DNA of 20,246 nt, taken from LSNR01 sp964603325 (GTDB lineage: Bacteria; Patescibacteriota; Minisyncoccia; Moranbacterales; UBA9337). Of the stretch, positions 6,533 to 15,367 are shown one piece after another (within the stretch, counting starts at the first letter, position 1; each line of letters starts with the position of its first letter). The notes beneath the pieces are model-generated. The model was not told where the DNA came from and did no database searches. It saw nothing but the letters and a program-made list of their open reading frames with translations. Made by a program: the position numbers and the translations under genes. Location of the stretch: NCBI GenBank assembly GCA_964603325.1, contig CAZRUH010000010.1, forward strand, positions 1-20,246, given 5' to 3'.

Positions 6533-6547
6533 TTGAAATAAAATAAT

Positions 6548-8476
6548 ATGTCTAAAATATTAGGAATAGATCTCGGAACCACCAACAGCGCAATGGCTGT
6601 TGTGCAGGGAGGAAAACCTGAGATTATTGAGAATAAAGAGGGAAACAGAACAACACCTTCAATGGTGGCGGTTAATAAAAATGGTGAGAGATTGGTTGGC
6701 TTATTGGCTAAAAGACAAGCTGTCTCCAATCCGGAAAATACTTTATTTTCTGTAAAGAGGTTAATTGGTAGAAATTTTGACGATCCGGAGGTTCAGGAAG
6801 ATATTAAATTAATGCCCTATAAAATAGTTAAGGGTGAAAAAGGCGAAATAAAAGTAAAAATGGGAGATAAAGAATATACGCCACGAGAAATTTCAGCAAT
6901 GATTTTGCAGAAACTTAAAGCTGATGCTGAAGATAAGTTGGGAGAAAAAATTGAAGAAGCGGTTATTACCGTCCCGGCGTATTTTGATGATTCTCAAAGA
7001 AAGGCAACGAAAGAAGCCGGAGAAATCGCCGGCTTAAAAGTAAAGAGAATTATAAATGAGCCGACGGCGGCCGCTCTTGCTTACGGATTTGATAAAAAGA
7101 AAAATGAGAAAATTGCCGTTTATGATTTGGGTGGTGGAACATTTGATATTTCTATTTTGGAAGTGGGAGATGATACCGTAGAGGTTATTTCTACAAATGG
7201 AGATACCCACTTGGGAGGTGATGATTTTGATCAAGTTCTAATAAACTGGATTATTGACGAGTTTAAAAAGCAGGAAGGTATTGATTTGAGTAAGGATAAC
7301 TTGGCATTGCAACGAATCAAAGAATCTGCCGAAAAAGCGAAAATTGAACTTTCCACAGCACAGGAAACAGAAATAAATCAGCCTTTTATAACTACTGATG
7401 AGTCCGGACCAAAACACTTGGTAATGACATTAACTCGCGCCAAATTGCAAGAATTGGTTGGTGATTTAGCGATTAAAACAATGAATCCTGTTAAAAAGGC
7501 GCTTGAAGATGCTAAACTGGAAGTTAAAGATATTAATGAAGTAATTATGGTCGGTGGCATGACAAGGATGCCTTTAATTCAAGAGGAAGTTGAAAAATTC
7601 TTTGGTAAAAAGCCAAATATTTCCATGAACCCGGATGAGGTGGTAGCGCTGGGAGCAGCTATTCAAGGTGGCGTTTTAGCCGGAGATGTGAAAGATGTTT
7701 TGTTGCTTGATGTTACTCCGCTAACATTGGGATTGGAAACAATGGGTGGAATATTTACTCCATTAATTAAAAGAAACACGACAATTCCGACAAAAAAATC
7801 CCAAATTTTTTCAACGGCGGTTGACAATCAACCAAGTGTTGAAATTCATGTTCTTCAAGGAGAAAGAGAAGTTGCTGAAGGAAACAAGAGTCTGGGTAGA
7901 TTTATTTTGGATGGAATCGCTCCGGCTCCGAAAGGAGTTCCTCAAATTGAAGTTACTTTTGATATTGACGCTAACGGTATTTTAAATGTTTCAGCTAAAG
8001 ATAAGGCAACCGGTAAGGAGCAGTCAATAAGAATTGAAGCGTCAACGGGAGTGACAGAAGAAGAAATAGAAAAAATGAAAAAAGATGCTGAAGCTCACGC
8101 TGAAGAAGATAAAAAAAGAAAAGAGTTAGTTGAGGCGAGAAATATTGCCGAAAGTTTAATCAGTACCACCGAAAAAGCATTAAAAGAAGCGGGTGATAAA
8201 ATTTCTGCCGAAAAGAAAAAGCCTGTTGAAGAAAAAATGGAAGCATTGAAGAAAATTCTTAAAGATGACAATGCCGATTCGGAGGCTATCAAAAAAGCTA
8301 CCGATGAATTTTCTGCAGAAGCGCAGAAAATTGGAGAAGAGTTGTATAAAGTCGGTCAAGAAAAACGGAATGATGGGAATCAGAAAGATGCTCAAGATGG
8401 AAATGTAAAAAACAATGTGAAAGATGCTGAAGTTGAAGAGGAAAAAAAAGATAAAAAAAAAGAAGATGAAAAATAA
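6548..8476 (+). CDS. dnaK: Molecular chaperone DnaK (Hsp70)
   Basis: DnaK is the ATP-driven Hsp70 chaperone that folds and rescues cytoplasmic proteins with GrpE and DnaJ. The 642-residue product has normal length. The ATPase domain (about 1-380) shows GIDLGTTNSAMAVV, the phosphate loop YDLGGGTFDISIL (about 190) and VGGMTRMPLIQ. The conserved linker DVLLLDVTPLTLGLE begins near 383. The substrate-binding beta domain follows to about 500, then the helical lid and a charged tail of Asp, Glu and Lys ending in KKEDEK. The tail lacks the EEVD of eukaryotic forms, as expected. It is the last gene of the CIRCE-controlled operon and is closed by a terminator. No dnaJ lies next to it in this window. 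There is no Shine-Dalgarno sequence before the ATG. Confidence 0.98.
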   Translation: MSKILGIDLGTTNSAMAVVQGGKPEIIENKEGNRTTPSMVAVNKNGERLVGLLAKRQAVSNPENTLFSVKRLIGRNFDDPEVQEDIKLMPYKIVKGEKGEIKVKMGDKEYTPREISAMILQKLKADAEDKLGEKIEEAVITVPAYFDDSQRKATKEAGEIAGLKVKRIINEPTAAALAYGFDKKKNEKIAVYDLGGGTFDISILEVGDDTVEVISTNGDTHLGGDDFDQVLINWIIDEFKKQEGIDLSKDNLALQRIKESAEKAKIELSTAQETEINQPFITTDESGPKHLVMTLTRAKLQELVGDLAIKTMNPVKKALEDAKLEVKDINEVIMVGGMTRMPLIQEEVEKFFGKKPNISMNPDEVVALGAAIQGGVLAGDVKDVLLLDVTPLTLGLETMGGIFTPLIKRNTTIPTKKSQIFSTAVDNQPSVEIHVLQGEREVAEGNKSLGRFILDGIAPAPKGVPQIEVTFDIDANGILNVSAKDKATGKEQSIRIEASTGVTEEEIEKMKKDAEAHAEEDKKRKELVEARNIAESLISTTEKALKEAGDKISAEKKKPVEEKMEALKKILKDDNADSEAIKKATDEFSAEAQKIGEELYKVGQEKRNDGNQKDAQDGNVKNNVKDAEVEEEKKDKKKEDEK

Positions 8477-8508
8477 TGTTATGAAAAGATAGTATTGTTT
8501 GTTTCTTT

Positions 8509-8536
8509 AAAAAACCACCGGTACCGGTGGTTTTTT
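8509..8536 (+). terminator. Rho-independent terminator after dnaK (perfect palindrome)
   Basis: Positions 8509-8536 form a perfect 28-nt palindrome with core CCACCGGTACCGGTGG, flanked by A6 on the left and T6 on the right. The A/T flanks make it a terminator in both directions. It separates the heat-shock operon from the mre cluster. Confidence 0.9.
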
Positions 8537-8539
8537 ATT

Positions 8540-8568
8540 TTGACACAAGTAATTAAATTGAGTAAAAT
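8540..8568 (+). promoter_or_regulatory. Promoter of the mreB cluster
   Basis: An exact TTGACA (8540-8545) is separated by 17 nt from TAAAAT (8563-8568). Transcription would start near 8575, giving a leader of about 60 nt before mreB. It begins right after the dnaK terminator. Confidence 0.75.
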
Positions 8569-8636
8569 TATGCTAATAGATAAACAAAAATAAAATTATT
8601 TGAAATTCTAACTTTAAAAGTTGGAGTTGTTGTTTT

Positions 8637-9725
8637 ATGTTTAAAAAAATTAAAAAAATTCGCCACAAATTGACGGGAAAAATTTTTGGCAATATGTCCA
8701 AAGATATAGGAATTGATTTGGGAACAGCAAACACTTTAGTATATGTTAGTGGAAAGGGAATAGTTATCAACGAACCATCAGTGGTTGCGATAAATAAAAA
8801 AACCGGACAAATTTTAGCAATTGGGAAAAAAGCCAAAGAAATGGTGGGAAAAACTCCCGGGCACATCGTGGCAACAAGACCGTTATTGGATGGTGTAGTA
8901 AATGATTTTGAGGTAACGGAGCAAATGCTACGGTATTTTATAGATAAAGTTCACCAAGATTCTTTTTCCATAATTCCTCGTCCCAGAGTATTGGTTGGAA
9001 TACCATCAGAAGTGACAGAGGTGGAAAAAAGAGCGGTTATTGACGCAACTATAAATGCCGGAGCCAGAGAAGCTTATATTATAGATGAACCAATGGCGGC
9101 GGCGATTGGAGCATATTTGCCGGTAACCACAGCGGCTGGAAGTATGATTGTTGATATTGGAGGAGGAACATCTGAAATTGCGGTTATTTCTTTGGGTGGA
9201 GTTGTTTCCTCTCGTAGCTTGAGGGTCGCCGGAGATGAAATGAATGAGGATATTATCAAATATTGCCGAGACGAGTTTAACTTGCTTATCGGAGAGAGAA
9301 CGGCTGAAGAAATTAAAATAGCTATTGGAAACGCCTATCCCCAAAAAAAGAAGTTAATTATGGTTGTTCGTGGTAGAGATTTGGTAAGTGGCTTACCGAA
9401 AGAAATTAAAATAAACGATGAACAAGCACGAGAAGCAATATCTCGTTCCGTAAAGATAATAATTAACAACATAAAAACCATTGTTGAGGACACTCCTCCG
9501 GAATTAGTTGCGGACATTATGCAAAGAGGAATTATTTTGGCTGGAGGAGGAAGTTTGATTAGAGGGTTGGATAAACTTATTGCTAATCAGACGGGAATGT
9601 CTGTTCGCACAATGGAAGATCCGTTAACGGCAGTTGCTCGTGGAACGGGCGTGGTTTTGGAAGATTTGGAAAATCTGAAGGAGGTCTTAGTTGCCAATCA
9701 ATATGATGATAGTCCGTTAAAATAA
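8637..9725 (+). CDS. mreB: Rod shape-determining actin homologue MreB
   Basis: MreB forms membrane-bound filaments that guide lateral wall synthesis. The 362-residue product carries the actin-fold ATP motifs: phosphate-1 DLGTANTLVYV (from about 27), phosphate-2 DIGGGTSEIAV (about 173), and the adenosine motif LAGGGSLIRG (about 300). The first 20 residues (MFKKIKKIRHKLTGKIFGNM) form a basic, partly hydrophobic segment suited to membrane binding. An alternative start at Met20 (8694) would give the more usual N-terminus. I keep 8637 because GGAG (8623-8626) lies 10 nt upstream and family members often begin with such a helix. It heads the cluster mreB-mreC-mreD-mrdA. Confidence 0.96.
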   Translation: MFKKIKKIRHKLTGKIFGNMSKDIGIDLGTANTLVYVSGKGIVINEPSVVAINKKTGQILAIGKKAKEMVGKTPGHIVATRPLLDGVVNDFEVTEQMLRYFIDKVHQDSFSIIPRPRVLVGIPSEVTEVEKRAVIDATINAGAREAYIIDEPMAAAIGAYLPVTTAAGSMIVDIGGGTSEIAVISLGGVVSSRSLRVAGDEMNEDIIKYCRDEFNLLIGERTAEEIKIAIGNAYPQKKKLIMVVRGRDLVSGLPKEIKINDEQAREAISRSVKIIINNIKTIVEDTPPELVADIMQRGIILAGGGSLIRGLDKLIANQTGMSVRTMEDPLTAVARGTGVVLEDLENLKEVLVANQYDDSPLK

Positions 9726-9733
9726 GGCGTAAA

Positions 9734-9751
9734 ATTCTGTAAAAACAGAAT
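9734..9751 (+). promoter_or_regulatory. Hairpin directly upstream of the mreC start
   Basis: ATTCTGT (9734-9740) and ACAGAAT (9745-9751) pair around AAAA and end 2 nt before the mreC ATG at 9754. The stem occupies the place where a Shine-Dalgarno sequence would lie, and none is visible. It may tune mreC translation relative to mreB; this is inference. Confidence 0.4.
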
Positions 9752-9753
9752 AT

Positions 9754-10575
9754 ATGAATAAGTTTAAAAAATCTTTTTTTGAGAAAACAACTAAACTGGC
9801 GGTGGTTTTTTTTGTGGTTTTTTTTATAACAATAATTTGGAATCCGTATTCAATATTTAGTGGTTTTAGAAATGTTTTATTTACAATTACTTATCCTATT
9901 CAAGAGACTCTTTCAATTTCTGCAAACAAGATATTTTATTTTACGGAAACGATTAGTCATATAGGTAGTTTAAAAAAAGAAAATGAAGATTTGATAATTA
10001 AAAATACTTATTTAACGGCGGAAAACGCTAAACTGAAAGATGCTCTGAGAGAAAATGAAATACTTAGAAAAGAAATCGGATTATTACCGAAAAAGAAATT
10101 TAATACAACAACCGCCTATATAATTGGAAAAAACTTATATGGGAATAATGGTTGGTTGTTGATTAACAAGGGAAGTATTGACGGCATAAAAAAAGATATG
10201 CCAATAATTGTTAGCGGAAATGTTTTGGTTGGAAAGGTTTCGGAGGTGTTTTTACATAACTCCAAGGTTAAAGTTGTTTCAAATTCCGATATTTCCATCA
10301 GCGCAACGACTGCAGAAACGGGCGCGATGGGGATAGTTGGAAGTAAGTATGGATTGGGCACGGTTTTGGATATGGTTGCTCAGACAGATTATTTAAAAAA
10401 AGGAGACAGTGTTATCACATCTGAGATAAGTCAAAATATTCCTCAAGGATTATTGATAGGAAAAATTCAAGAGATATACCCATCAAATGATCGTTTATTT
10501 AAGATGGCTACATTATCAATGCCGATTGATTTGCAAAAATTAAGAGTTGTCTTCGTAATTATAAGCAAAAAATGA
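9754..10575 (+). CDS. mreC: Rod shape-determining protein MreC
   Basis: MreC is the outward-facing scaffold that links MreB to PBP2 and activates it. Of its 273 residues, about 14-28 form a membrane helix (LAVVFFVVFFITIIW) after a basic N-terminus. Residues about 71-109 are a coiled coil (SLKKENEDLIIK onward), and the rest is the double beta-barrel domain with typical sequences such as IVSGNVLVGKVSEV and KGDSVITSEISQNIPQGLLIGKI. Order and length match the family. It overlaps mreD by 4 nt (ATGA), which implies translational coupling. Confidence 0.95.
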   Translation: MNKFKKSFFEKTTKLAVVFFVVFFITIIWNPYSIFSGFRNVLFTITYPIQETLSISANKIFYFTETISHIGSLKKENEDLIIKNTYLTAENAKLKDALRENEILRKEIGLLPKKKFNTTTAYIIGKNLYGNNGWLLINKGSIDGIKKDMPIIVSGNVLVGKVSEVFLHNSKVKVVSNSDISISATTAETGAMGIVGSKYGLGTVLDMVAQTDYLKKGDSVITSEISQNIPQGLLIGKIQEIYPSNDRLFKMATLSMPIDLQKLRVVFVIISKK

Positions 10576-11105
10576 AAAAGACAATCATAAGAATAATAAT
10601 ATTATTAAGCGCCGTTTTGCTCCAGGTAAGTTTTGTAAACATACTTACTCCAAGTAATTATAATTTAAACATAGTGTTGCTATTGACTGTTGCATGGATA
10701 TTTATTGTTGATTTTGAGAAGATATGGTTATGGATTCTTATATTGGGAATATTGACGGATATAGTTAATGGCAACATGGCGATAAATATTTTTTATTTCT
10801 TAACATTAATTTACTTGGTTAGTTTTATATCAAAAAGAATCTTAATAGATCGTTATATGTATAAACTATTTTTGGCAATTTTTATTATCTCAGTATTTTT
10901 TTTAACAAATATGGTTGTTGATATGTTTGCAAGTGGTAAATTTAATATCGGTTTATTTTTGGAACAAATTAAAAGTAAAATATTTTTAACTATTTATTTT
11001 AAAAATATTTTAATCAATGCCGTGGGATTTTGTTTGGTTTATTATGTTTTAAATAAAATTGAAAATGAAACAACAAAATCAAGAAAAATGAATTATGATT
11101 TATAA
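10572..11105 (+). CDS. mreD: Rod shape-determining membrane protein MreD
   Basis: The 177-residue product is almost entirely hydrophobic, with about five or six membrane helices (for example IIILLSAVLLQVSFV at the N-terminus and LWILILGILTDIVNG near 55). The Gly-x-x-x-Asp in the latter is typical of MreD. MreD is the integral-membrane partner of MreC in the elongation complex. Sequence conservation in this family is low, so the call rests on topology and on its position, overlapping mreC by 4 nt and the PBP2 gene by 11 nt. Confidence 0.88.
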   Translation: MKKTIIRIIILLSAVLLQVSFVNILTPSNYNLNIVLLLTVAWIFIVDFEKIWLWILILGILTDIVNGNMAINIFYFLTLIYLVSFISKRILIDRYMYKLFLAIFIISVFFLTNMVVDMFASGKFNIGLFLEQIKSKIFLTIYFKNILINAVGFCLVYYVLNKIENETTKSRKMNYDL

Positions 11106-12963
11106 TAAATATAAAATTAAAAAGGGGAATGAATTGGAAGAAATTGGAGAATCGGTTATTATGTCCGGAAGAGAGGTGGCACAAATAGAAACTCCCTTTA
11201 ATAAAAAAAAATTAAATATATTTTGGTTTTTTATCGTAGCAGTAATGATATTGCTTTTTGTAAGAGTTTTGTTTTTAACGATTGCAAAAGGAGATTATTA
11301 TAGTGCAATATCTAATAAAAATAAAACGAGGACAATATCCGTTAAGGCCCCGCGAGGTAAAATTTATGATAGATTCGGAGAAGTTTTGGCATCCAATGTG
11401 CCCAGATTAGATATAATTGCCATCGGAAGCAAAGACGATAGGCGAAAAGAAGAGTTTAAAAAAAATGTGCAAGCGTTAGAAAAACTTTTTCCTCAAAAAA
11501 AAGATGAAATTGAGGAAAATTTGAAAAATATATTTTTTCAGGATAAATACATAATTTTATTAAAAAACATCTCACAAAAAGAAGCCCTGTTATTTTTAGA
11601 AAACAAATCAAATTTTCCAAAACTTCAAGTCAAAAAGATGGCTATCAGGAATTATGCGGATAGTTTGATATTTTCTCAAATTATCGGATATGAAGGAAAG
11701 ATAAAAAAAGAGGAATTGCTCAAAAATAAAGATTATTTACCAACGGACTCTATAGGAAAACAGGGCTTGGAAAAATATTATGAAAAATATTTAAAAGGAA
11801 TTCCGGGAGAAATAAATTTAGAAGTTAATTCTGTTGGAAATGTCATTAAGGAGGTTGGTGTAGTGGAACCGAAGCGGGGAAGCGATTTGGTTTTAAATAT
11901 TGATGCGAAATTACAGAAAAAAATATTTGACAGTTTATCGGAAACGCTTGAAAAAAAGGATTTGAATGCTGGTGCCGCGATAGCGATTAATCCTAACAAC
12001 GGAGAAGTCTTGGCGTTGGTCAGTATTCCAAGTTATGACAATAATTTATTTGCCGGAGGAATATCAAAAAAAGATTATTCCAATTTGATATCCAACTCTA
12101 ACGATCCGATGTTTGACAGAGTAATTGCCGGTGAATATCCTCCCGGTTCCGTTTTTAAACCGTTGATGGCGGTAGCGGCTCTTACGGAAGGAGTGATAAA
12201 TGAGCATACTCAAATTGAAAGCAAAGGAGGCATTAGAGTGGGTAATTGGTTTTTTGGTGATTGGAAGATTCATGGTTTTACTGATGTGCGTGAAGCGATA
12301 GCAGTATCAAGTGATGTATTTTTTTATTCTGTTGGTGGCGGTTATGGTAGGATTAGAGGAATAGGAATTGAAAATATAAAAAAATATGCTAACAAATTTG
12401 GTTTGGGTGAATTGACGGGAATTGATTTGCCCGGTGAAGCTAATGGATTTATTCCCACTCCGAAATGGAAAGAGCAAAAATTGGGTGAAAAATGGTATAT
12501 TGGTAATACTTATCATGCATCTATAGGACAAGGATATGTGACAGCGACACCCTTGCAATTAGTTAATTATATTGCTAGTATCGCAAACGGAGGAACATTG
12601 TATCAGCCAAGAATAGTTTCGCAAATAAAAGGTGATGGCAAAAGCATTTACAACAAGAAAAAAATAATCAGAAAAAATATAGCGGATCCAAAGATTTTGA
12701 AAATAGTTCAGGAGGGGATGAGGATGACTGTCACCAATGGTACGGCAAAGATGTTAAATGATTTAAATGTAAAAGTTGCCGGAAAAACGGGAACAGCTCA
12801 ATACGGAAAAGACAATGAAACATTTGGATGGTTTGCTTCATATGCTCCTTATGATAATCCCAATATAGCATTAGTTGTTTTAGTGGAAGGACAAAAAGAG
12901 CATGGCTATAATGCGGTGCCGATAACCAAGGAAATTTATGAATATTATTTTAAAAGCAAATAA
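11095..12963 (+). CDS. mrdA: Penicillin-binding protein 2, elongation transpeptidase
   Basis: PBP2 crosslinks peptidoglycan during elongation, working with RodA and the Mre proteins. The 622-residue product has an N-terminal cytoplasmic tail, one membrane helix (about 41-63), the pedestal with PRGKIYDRFGEVLA (86-99), and a transpeptidase domain with all three catalytic motifs: SVFK (Ser352 nucleophile, Lys355), SSD (405-407) and KTG (564-566). Length and motifs are normal. The start at 11095 overlaps mreD by 11 nt; an alternative ATG at 11161 has a GGAG upstream and would remove 22 residues of tail. Its usual partner rodA is not next to it: the next gene, 8 nt downstream, is an isoprenyl synthase. 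Confidence 0.95.
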   Translation: MIYNKYKIKKGNELEEIGESVIMSGREVAQIETPFNKKKLNIFWFFIVAVMILLFVRVLFLTIAKGDYYSAISNKNKTRTISVKAPRGKIYDRFGEVLASNVPRLDIIAIGSKDDRRKEEFKKNVQALEKLFPQKKDEIEENLKNIFFQDKYIILLKNISQKEALLFLENKSNFPKLQVKKMAIRNYADSLIFSQIIGYEGKIKKEELLKNKDYLPTDSIGKQGLEKYYEKYLKGIPGEINLEVNSVGNVIKEVGVVEPKRGSDLVLNIDAKLQKKIFDSLSETLEKKDLNAGAAIAINPNNGEVLALVSIPSYDNNLFAGGISKKDYSNLISNSNDPMFDRVIAGEYPPGSVFKPLMAVAALTEGVINEHTQIESKGGIRVGNWFFGDWKIHGFTDVREAIAVSSDVFFYSVGGGYGRIRGIGIENIKKYANKFGLGELTGIDLPGEANGFIPTPKWKEQKLGEKWYIGNTYHASIGQGYVTATPLQLVNYIASIANGGTLYQPRIVSQIKGDGKSIYNKKKIIRKNIADPKILKIVQEGMRMTVTNGTAKMLNDLNVKVAGKTGTAQYGKDNETFGWFASYAPYDNPNIALVVLVEGQKEHGYNAVPITKEIYEYYFKSK

Positions 12964-12971
12964 TTATTTTT

Positions 12972-14039
12972 ATGGATATAAAAAAAGAACTAAGTATATT
13001 CAAGGAAGAGTTTGATATAGTTTTGGAAAAATTTTTTAATGATATTATTGAAGAGAGCAAGAAAAAAGACAACTTAATCGTTGGCGCTTTAAAACATGTT
13101 AAAAGGATAACAATGTCCGGAGGAAAAAGATTGCGACCGGCTTTGATGTTTTATGGATATATGGGGGTTGGTGGTGATAGAAGAAAGGAAATTTTACAAG
13201 CGTCAATTAGTGTTGAGTTGATTCATACTTTTCTTCTAATTCATGATGATATTATTGATCGTGATAACAAACGACATGGGGTTATGACCACTCATCTAAA
13301 ATATGAGAATATGCACAAAAGTCTATTTTGGAATGATAGTTCTGAGCATTTCGGCACAGCTATGGCGATAATTATTGGTGATATGGTAGCGGCACTTGGA
13401 AATCAGGCTCTATATTGTTCAAAGTTTAAAGCGGATATATTAATTAAAGCACTGCGCAAACTTCAAGAAGTTGTTGCCAATACCGTTATCGGAGAAGCAA
13501 AAGATGTTCTAATTAGTTTCAGGGGTGATGCTACGGAAAAAGAAATTTTGGATGTTTGCAACTTAAAAACAGCTAAATATACTATAGAAAGTCCATTGCA
13601 ATTGGGGGCAATATTGGCCAATGCTGACGAAGAATTGTTGAGACAAATATCTAAATTGGCGATACCGATGGGAATAGCTTTTCAAATTCAAGATGATATT
13701 TTGGGTGTTTTTGGTTCTGAGAAAAAAATTGGAAAACCGGTTGGTTCGGATATTGCGGAAGGAAAACAAACCATTTTGGTTTCTCAAGTTAGAAAAATGG
13801 GAGATAAAGATCAGGTAAGGGAAATAAACAGTATGTTGGGAAAATCTAAAATAACCATAGATGAAGTTGAAAAGTTTAGGAATATTATTATTGAGACGGG
13901 ATCCTTGGATTATGCGAAAGATTTAGTTAAAAAATATATAAAAAAAAGCAAAGAAGAAATTTTAAAGGTTGATTTAAATAAAAAAAGTAGAGAATTTTTG
14001 ATGGGAATTGCAGATTATATGATGGAAAGAGAATTTTAA
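12972..14039 (+). CDS. Polyprenyl (probably geranylgeranyl) diphosphate synthase
   Basis: This trans-isoprenyl diphosphate synthase condenses isopentenyl diphosphate with an allylic primer. The 355 residues show GGKRLRP (50-56), the first Asp-rich motif DDIID (92-96) in IHTFLLIHDD, and the second motif DDILG (241-245) in FQIQDDILGVFG. The following KPVGSDIAEGKQT is also family-typical. Phe87, five residues before the first Asp motif, matches the bulky residue that stops elongation at C15-C20 in short-chain enzymes such as archaeal-type geranylgeranyl synthases. Long-chain enzymes usually have a small residue there. The last Gly of the second motif is also common in that group. The product length is therefore inferred as short. 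It follows the PBP2 gene by 8 nt and precedes ispG, so it belongs to an isoprenoid pair. Confidence 0.92.
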   Translation: MDIKKELSIFKEEFDIVLEKFFNDIIEESKKKDNLIVGALKHVKRITMSGGKRLRPALMFYGYMGVGGDRRKEILQASISVELIHTFLLIHDDIIDRDNKRHGVMTTHLKYENMHKSLFWNDSSEHFGTAMAIIIGDMVAALGNQALYCSKFKADILIKALRKLQEVVANTVIGEAKDVLISFRGDATEKEILDVCNLKTAKYTIESPLQLGAILANADEELLRQISKLAIPMGIAFQIQDDILGVFGSEKKIGKPVGSDIAEGKQTILVSQVRKMGDKDQVREINSMLGKSKITIDEVEKFRNIIIETGSLDYAKDLVKKYIKKSKEEILKVDLNKKSREFLMGIADYMMEREF

Positions 14040-14106
14040 TACGGGAGAATAAAAATAATAAATATTTTGAAAATTAAAATATTAAAGTTGTAAATTTAAT
14101 AAATCT

Positions 14107-15162
14107 ATGATCAAAAGGCGTAAAACAAAAAAAATAAAAATTGGAAATATTTATATTGGAGGAAACGCTCCAATAGCCATACAGTCAATGTGCAATACCG
14201 ACACTTGCAATGTTAAGGCAACGGTAAGGCAAATTCGTAAACTTATACAAGCGGGATGTGAAATTATTCGTGTGACGGTTCCCAACTTTGAAGCGGCGAA
14301 AGCTATTGGAGAAATTAAAAGTCAAATAAATATTCCCTTGGTGGCGGATATTCATTTTTCCGCTGATATTGCGCTGGAAGCAATTCATCAGGGTGTAGAT
14401 AAGTTGCGAATTAATCCGGGTAATATTGGTTCTGAAAAAAAAGTGGCCATGCTTGTCAAAGAGTGTAAGAATAATAATATCCCAATAAGAATCGGGGTAA
14501 ATGCCGGCTCATTGGAGAAAGATATTTTAAAAAAATATAAAGGAGTGGCTACCGCAAAGGGAATGGTAGAATCGGCGTTACGACATATAAAAATTTTGGA
14601 GAAGAATAATTTTTATGACATAGCTATTTCAATGAAAGCATCTGATATTGAAAGAACGATAGAGGCTCATCGTATACTATCAAAAATAGTTGATTATCCT
14701 CAACACATTGGGATTACGGAAGCGGGAACAACTTTTCGCGGGACAATTTTATCTTCCATAGGATTGGGAGTTTTGTTGTATGATGGAATTGGAGATACTA
14801 TAAGAGTTTCTTTGACCGCTGATCCCGTTGAAGAAATAAAAGTTGCTTGGGAAATTTTAAAATCTTTAGGATTGAGAAAAAGAGGAATTTCTGTAACAAG
14901 TTGTCCAACTTGCGGAAGGACGGAAATTGATTTGATTTCTTTGGCAAAGAAAGTGGAAAAAGAATTGGAAGGATTAAATAAAGATATTAGAGTGGCGGTA
15001 ATGGGTTGTGTGGTAAATGGTCCCGGGGAAGCGCAAGAAGCTGATCTAGCGATTATTGGCGGAAAAGGAGTGGGCTTAATAATGAAAAAAGGAAAGCTTC
15101 TAAAGAAAGTTGATGAAAAGAATTTATTAAAAGAATTTATTAAAGAGATTGAAAAATTTTAA
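14107..15162 (+). CDS. ispG: 4-hydroxy-3-methylbut-2-en-1-yl diphosphate synthase (flavodoxin/ferredoxin)
   Basis: IspG catalyses the reductive ring opening of MEcPP to HMBPP, the penultimate step of the MEP isoprenoid pathway, using a [4Fe-4S] cluster. The N-terminal TIM barrel shows PIAIQSMCNTDT (22-33), PLVADIHF (77-84) and KLRINPGNIG (99-108). The C-terminal cluster domain has CPTCGRTEIDL (Cys266, Cys269) and GCVVNGPGEA (Cys301 and the fourth ligand Glu308). All ligands are present and the 351-residue length is normal. It lies 67 nt after the isoprenyl synthase, in the same direction, separated by a weak AT hairpin (14061-14083). Its presence implies that the cell makes its own isoprenoid precursors, which many close relatives with tiny genomes do not. 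Confidence 0.96.
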   Translation: MIKRRKTKKIKIGNIYIGGNAPIAIQSMCNTDTCNVKATVRQIRKLIQAGCEIIRVTVPNFEAAKAIGEIKSQINIPLVADIHFSADIALEAIHQGVDKLRINPGNIGSEKKVAMLVKECKNNNIPIRIGVNAGSLEKDILKKYKGVATAKGMVESALRHIKILEKNNFYDIAISMKASDIERTIEAHRILSKIVDYPQHIGITEAGTTFRGTILSSIGLGVLLYDGIGDTIRVSLTADPVEEIKVAWEILKSLGLRKRGISVTSCPTCGRTEIDLISLAKKVEKELEGLNKDIRVAVMGCVVNGPGEAQEADLAIIGGKGVGLIMKKGKLLKKVDEKNLLKEFIKEIEKF

Positions 15163-15166
15163 AATT

Positions 15167-15367
15167 ATGGAAAATTTTGAAAACGGGAATAAAGAAAATT
15201 TTGATAAGGATATAAAAAAATTGGAGGAATTACTGAAAAGAATTAAGGTTGATATGAATTCTTTTTTGAAAGGAGAAAATTCACGAGATATTTTGAAAAG
15301 AAGATTTCCCGAATTGGCAACGAGTGTCGGCTGGGAATATTTAAATAACAAAAGGAGGAAAAAATGA
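15167..15367 (+). CDS. Small conserved-looking protein A of a coupled pair
   Basis: The 66-residue product is charged and helical, with no membrane segment and no family I recognise. I start it at the ATG at 15167, 4 nt after the ispG stop. A longer frame from TTG at 15149 would overlap ispG. The N-terminus is acidic. The C-terminal third (RDILKRRFPELATSVGWEYL) closely resembles the next protein: both have R-(D/E)-x-(I/L)-K-x-(K/R)-FP and VG-(F/W)-E-(W/Y)-L. The last residues are basic (KRRKK). It overlaps the next gene by 4 nt (ATGA). Its location at the end of an isoprenoid run may only mean cotranscription. Confidence 0.72.
   Translation: MENFENGNKENFDKDIKKLEELLKRIKVDMNSFLKGENSRDILKRRFPELATSVGWEYLNNKRRKK

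Noticed and set aside
8637..8693. mreB starting at Met20 (8694)
   Set aside because: Possible, but the upstream ATG has a GGAG and encodes a membrane-binding type N-terminus, so the longer form is preferred.
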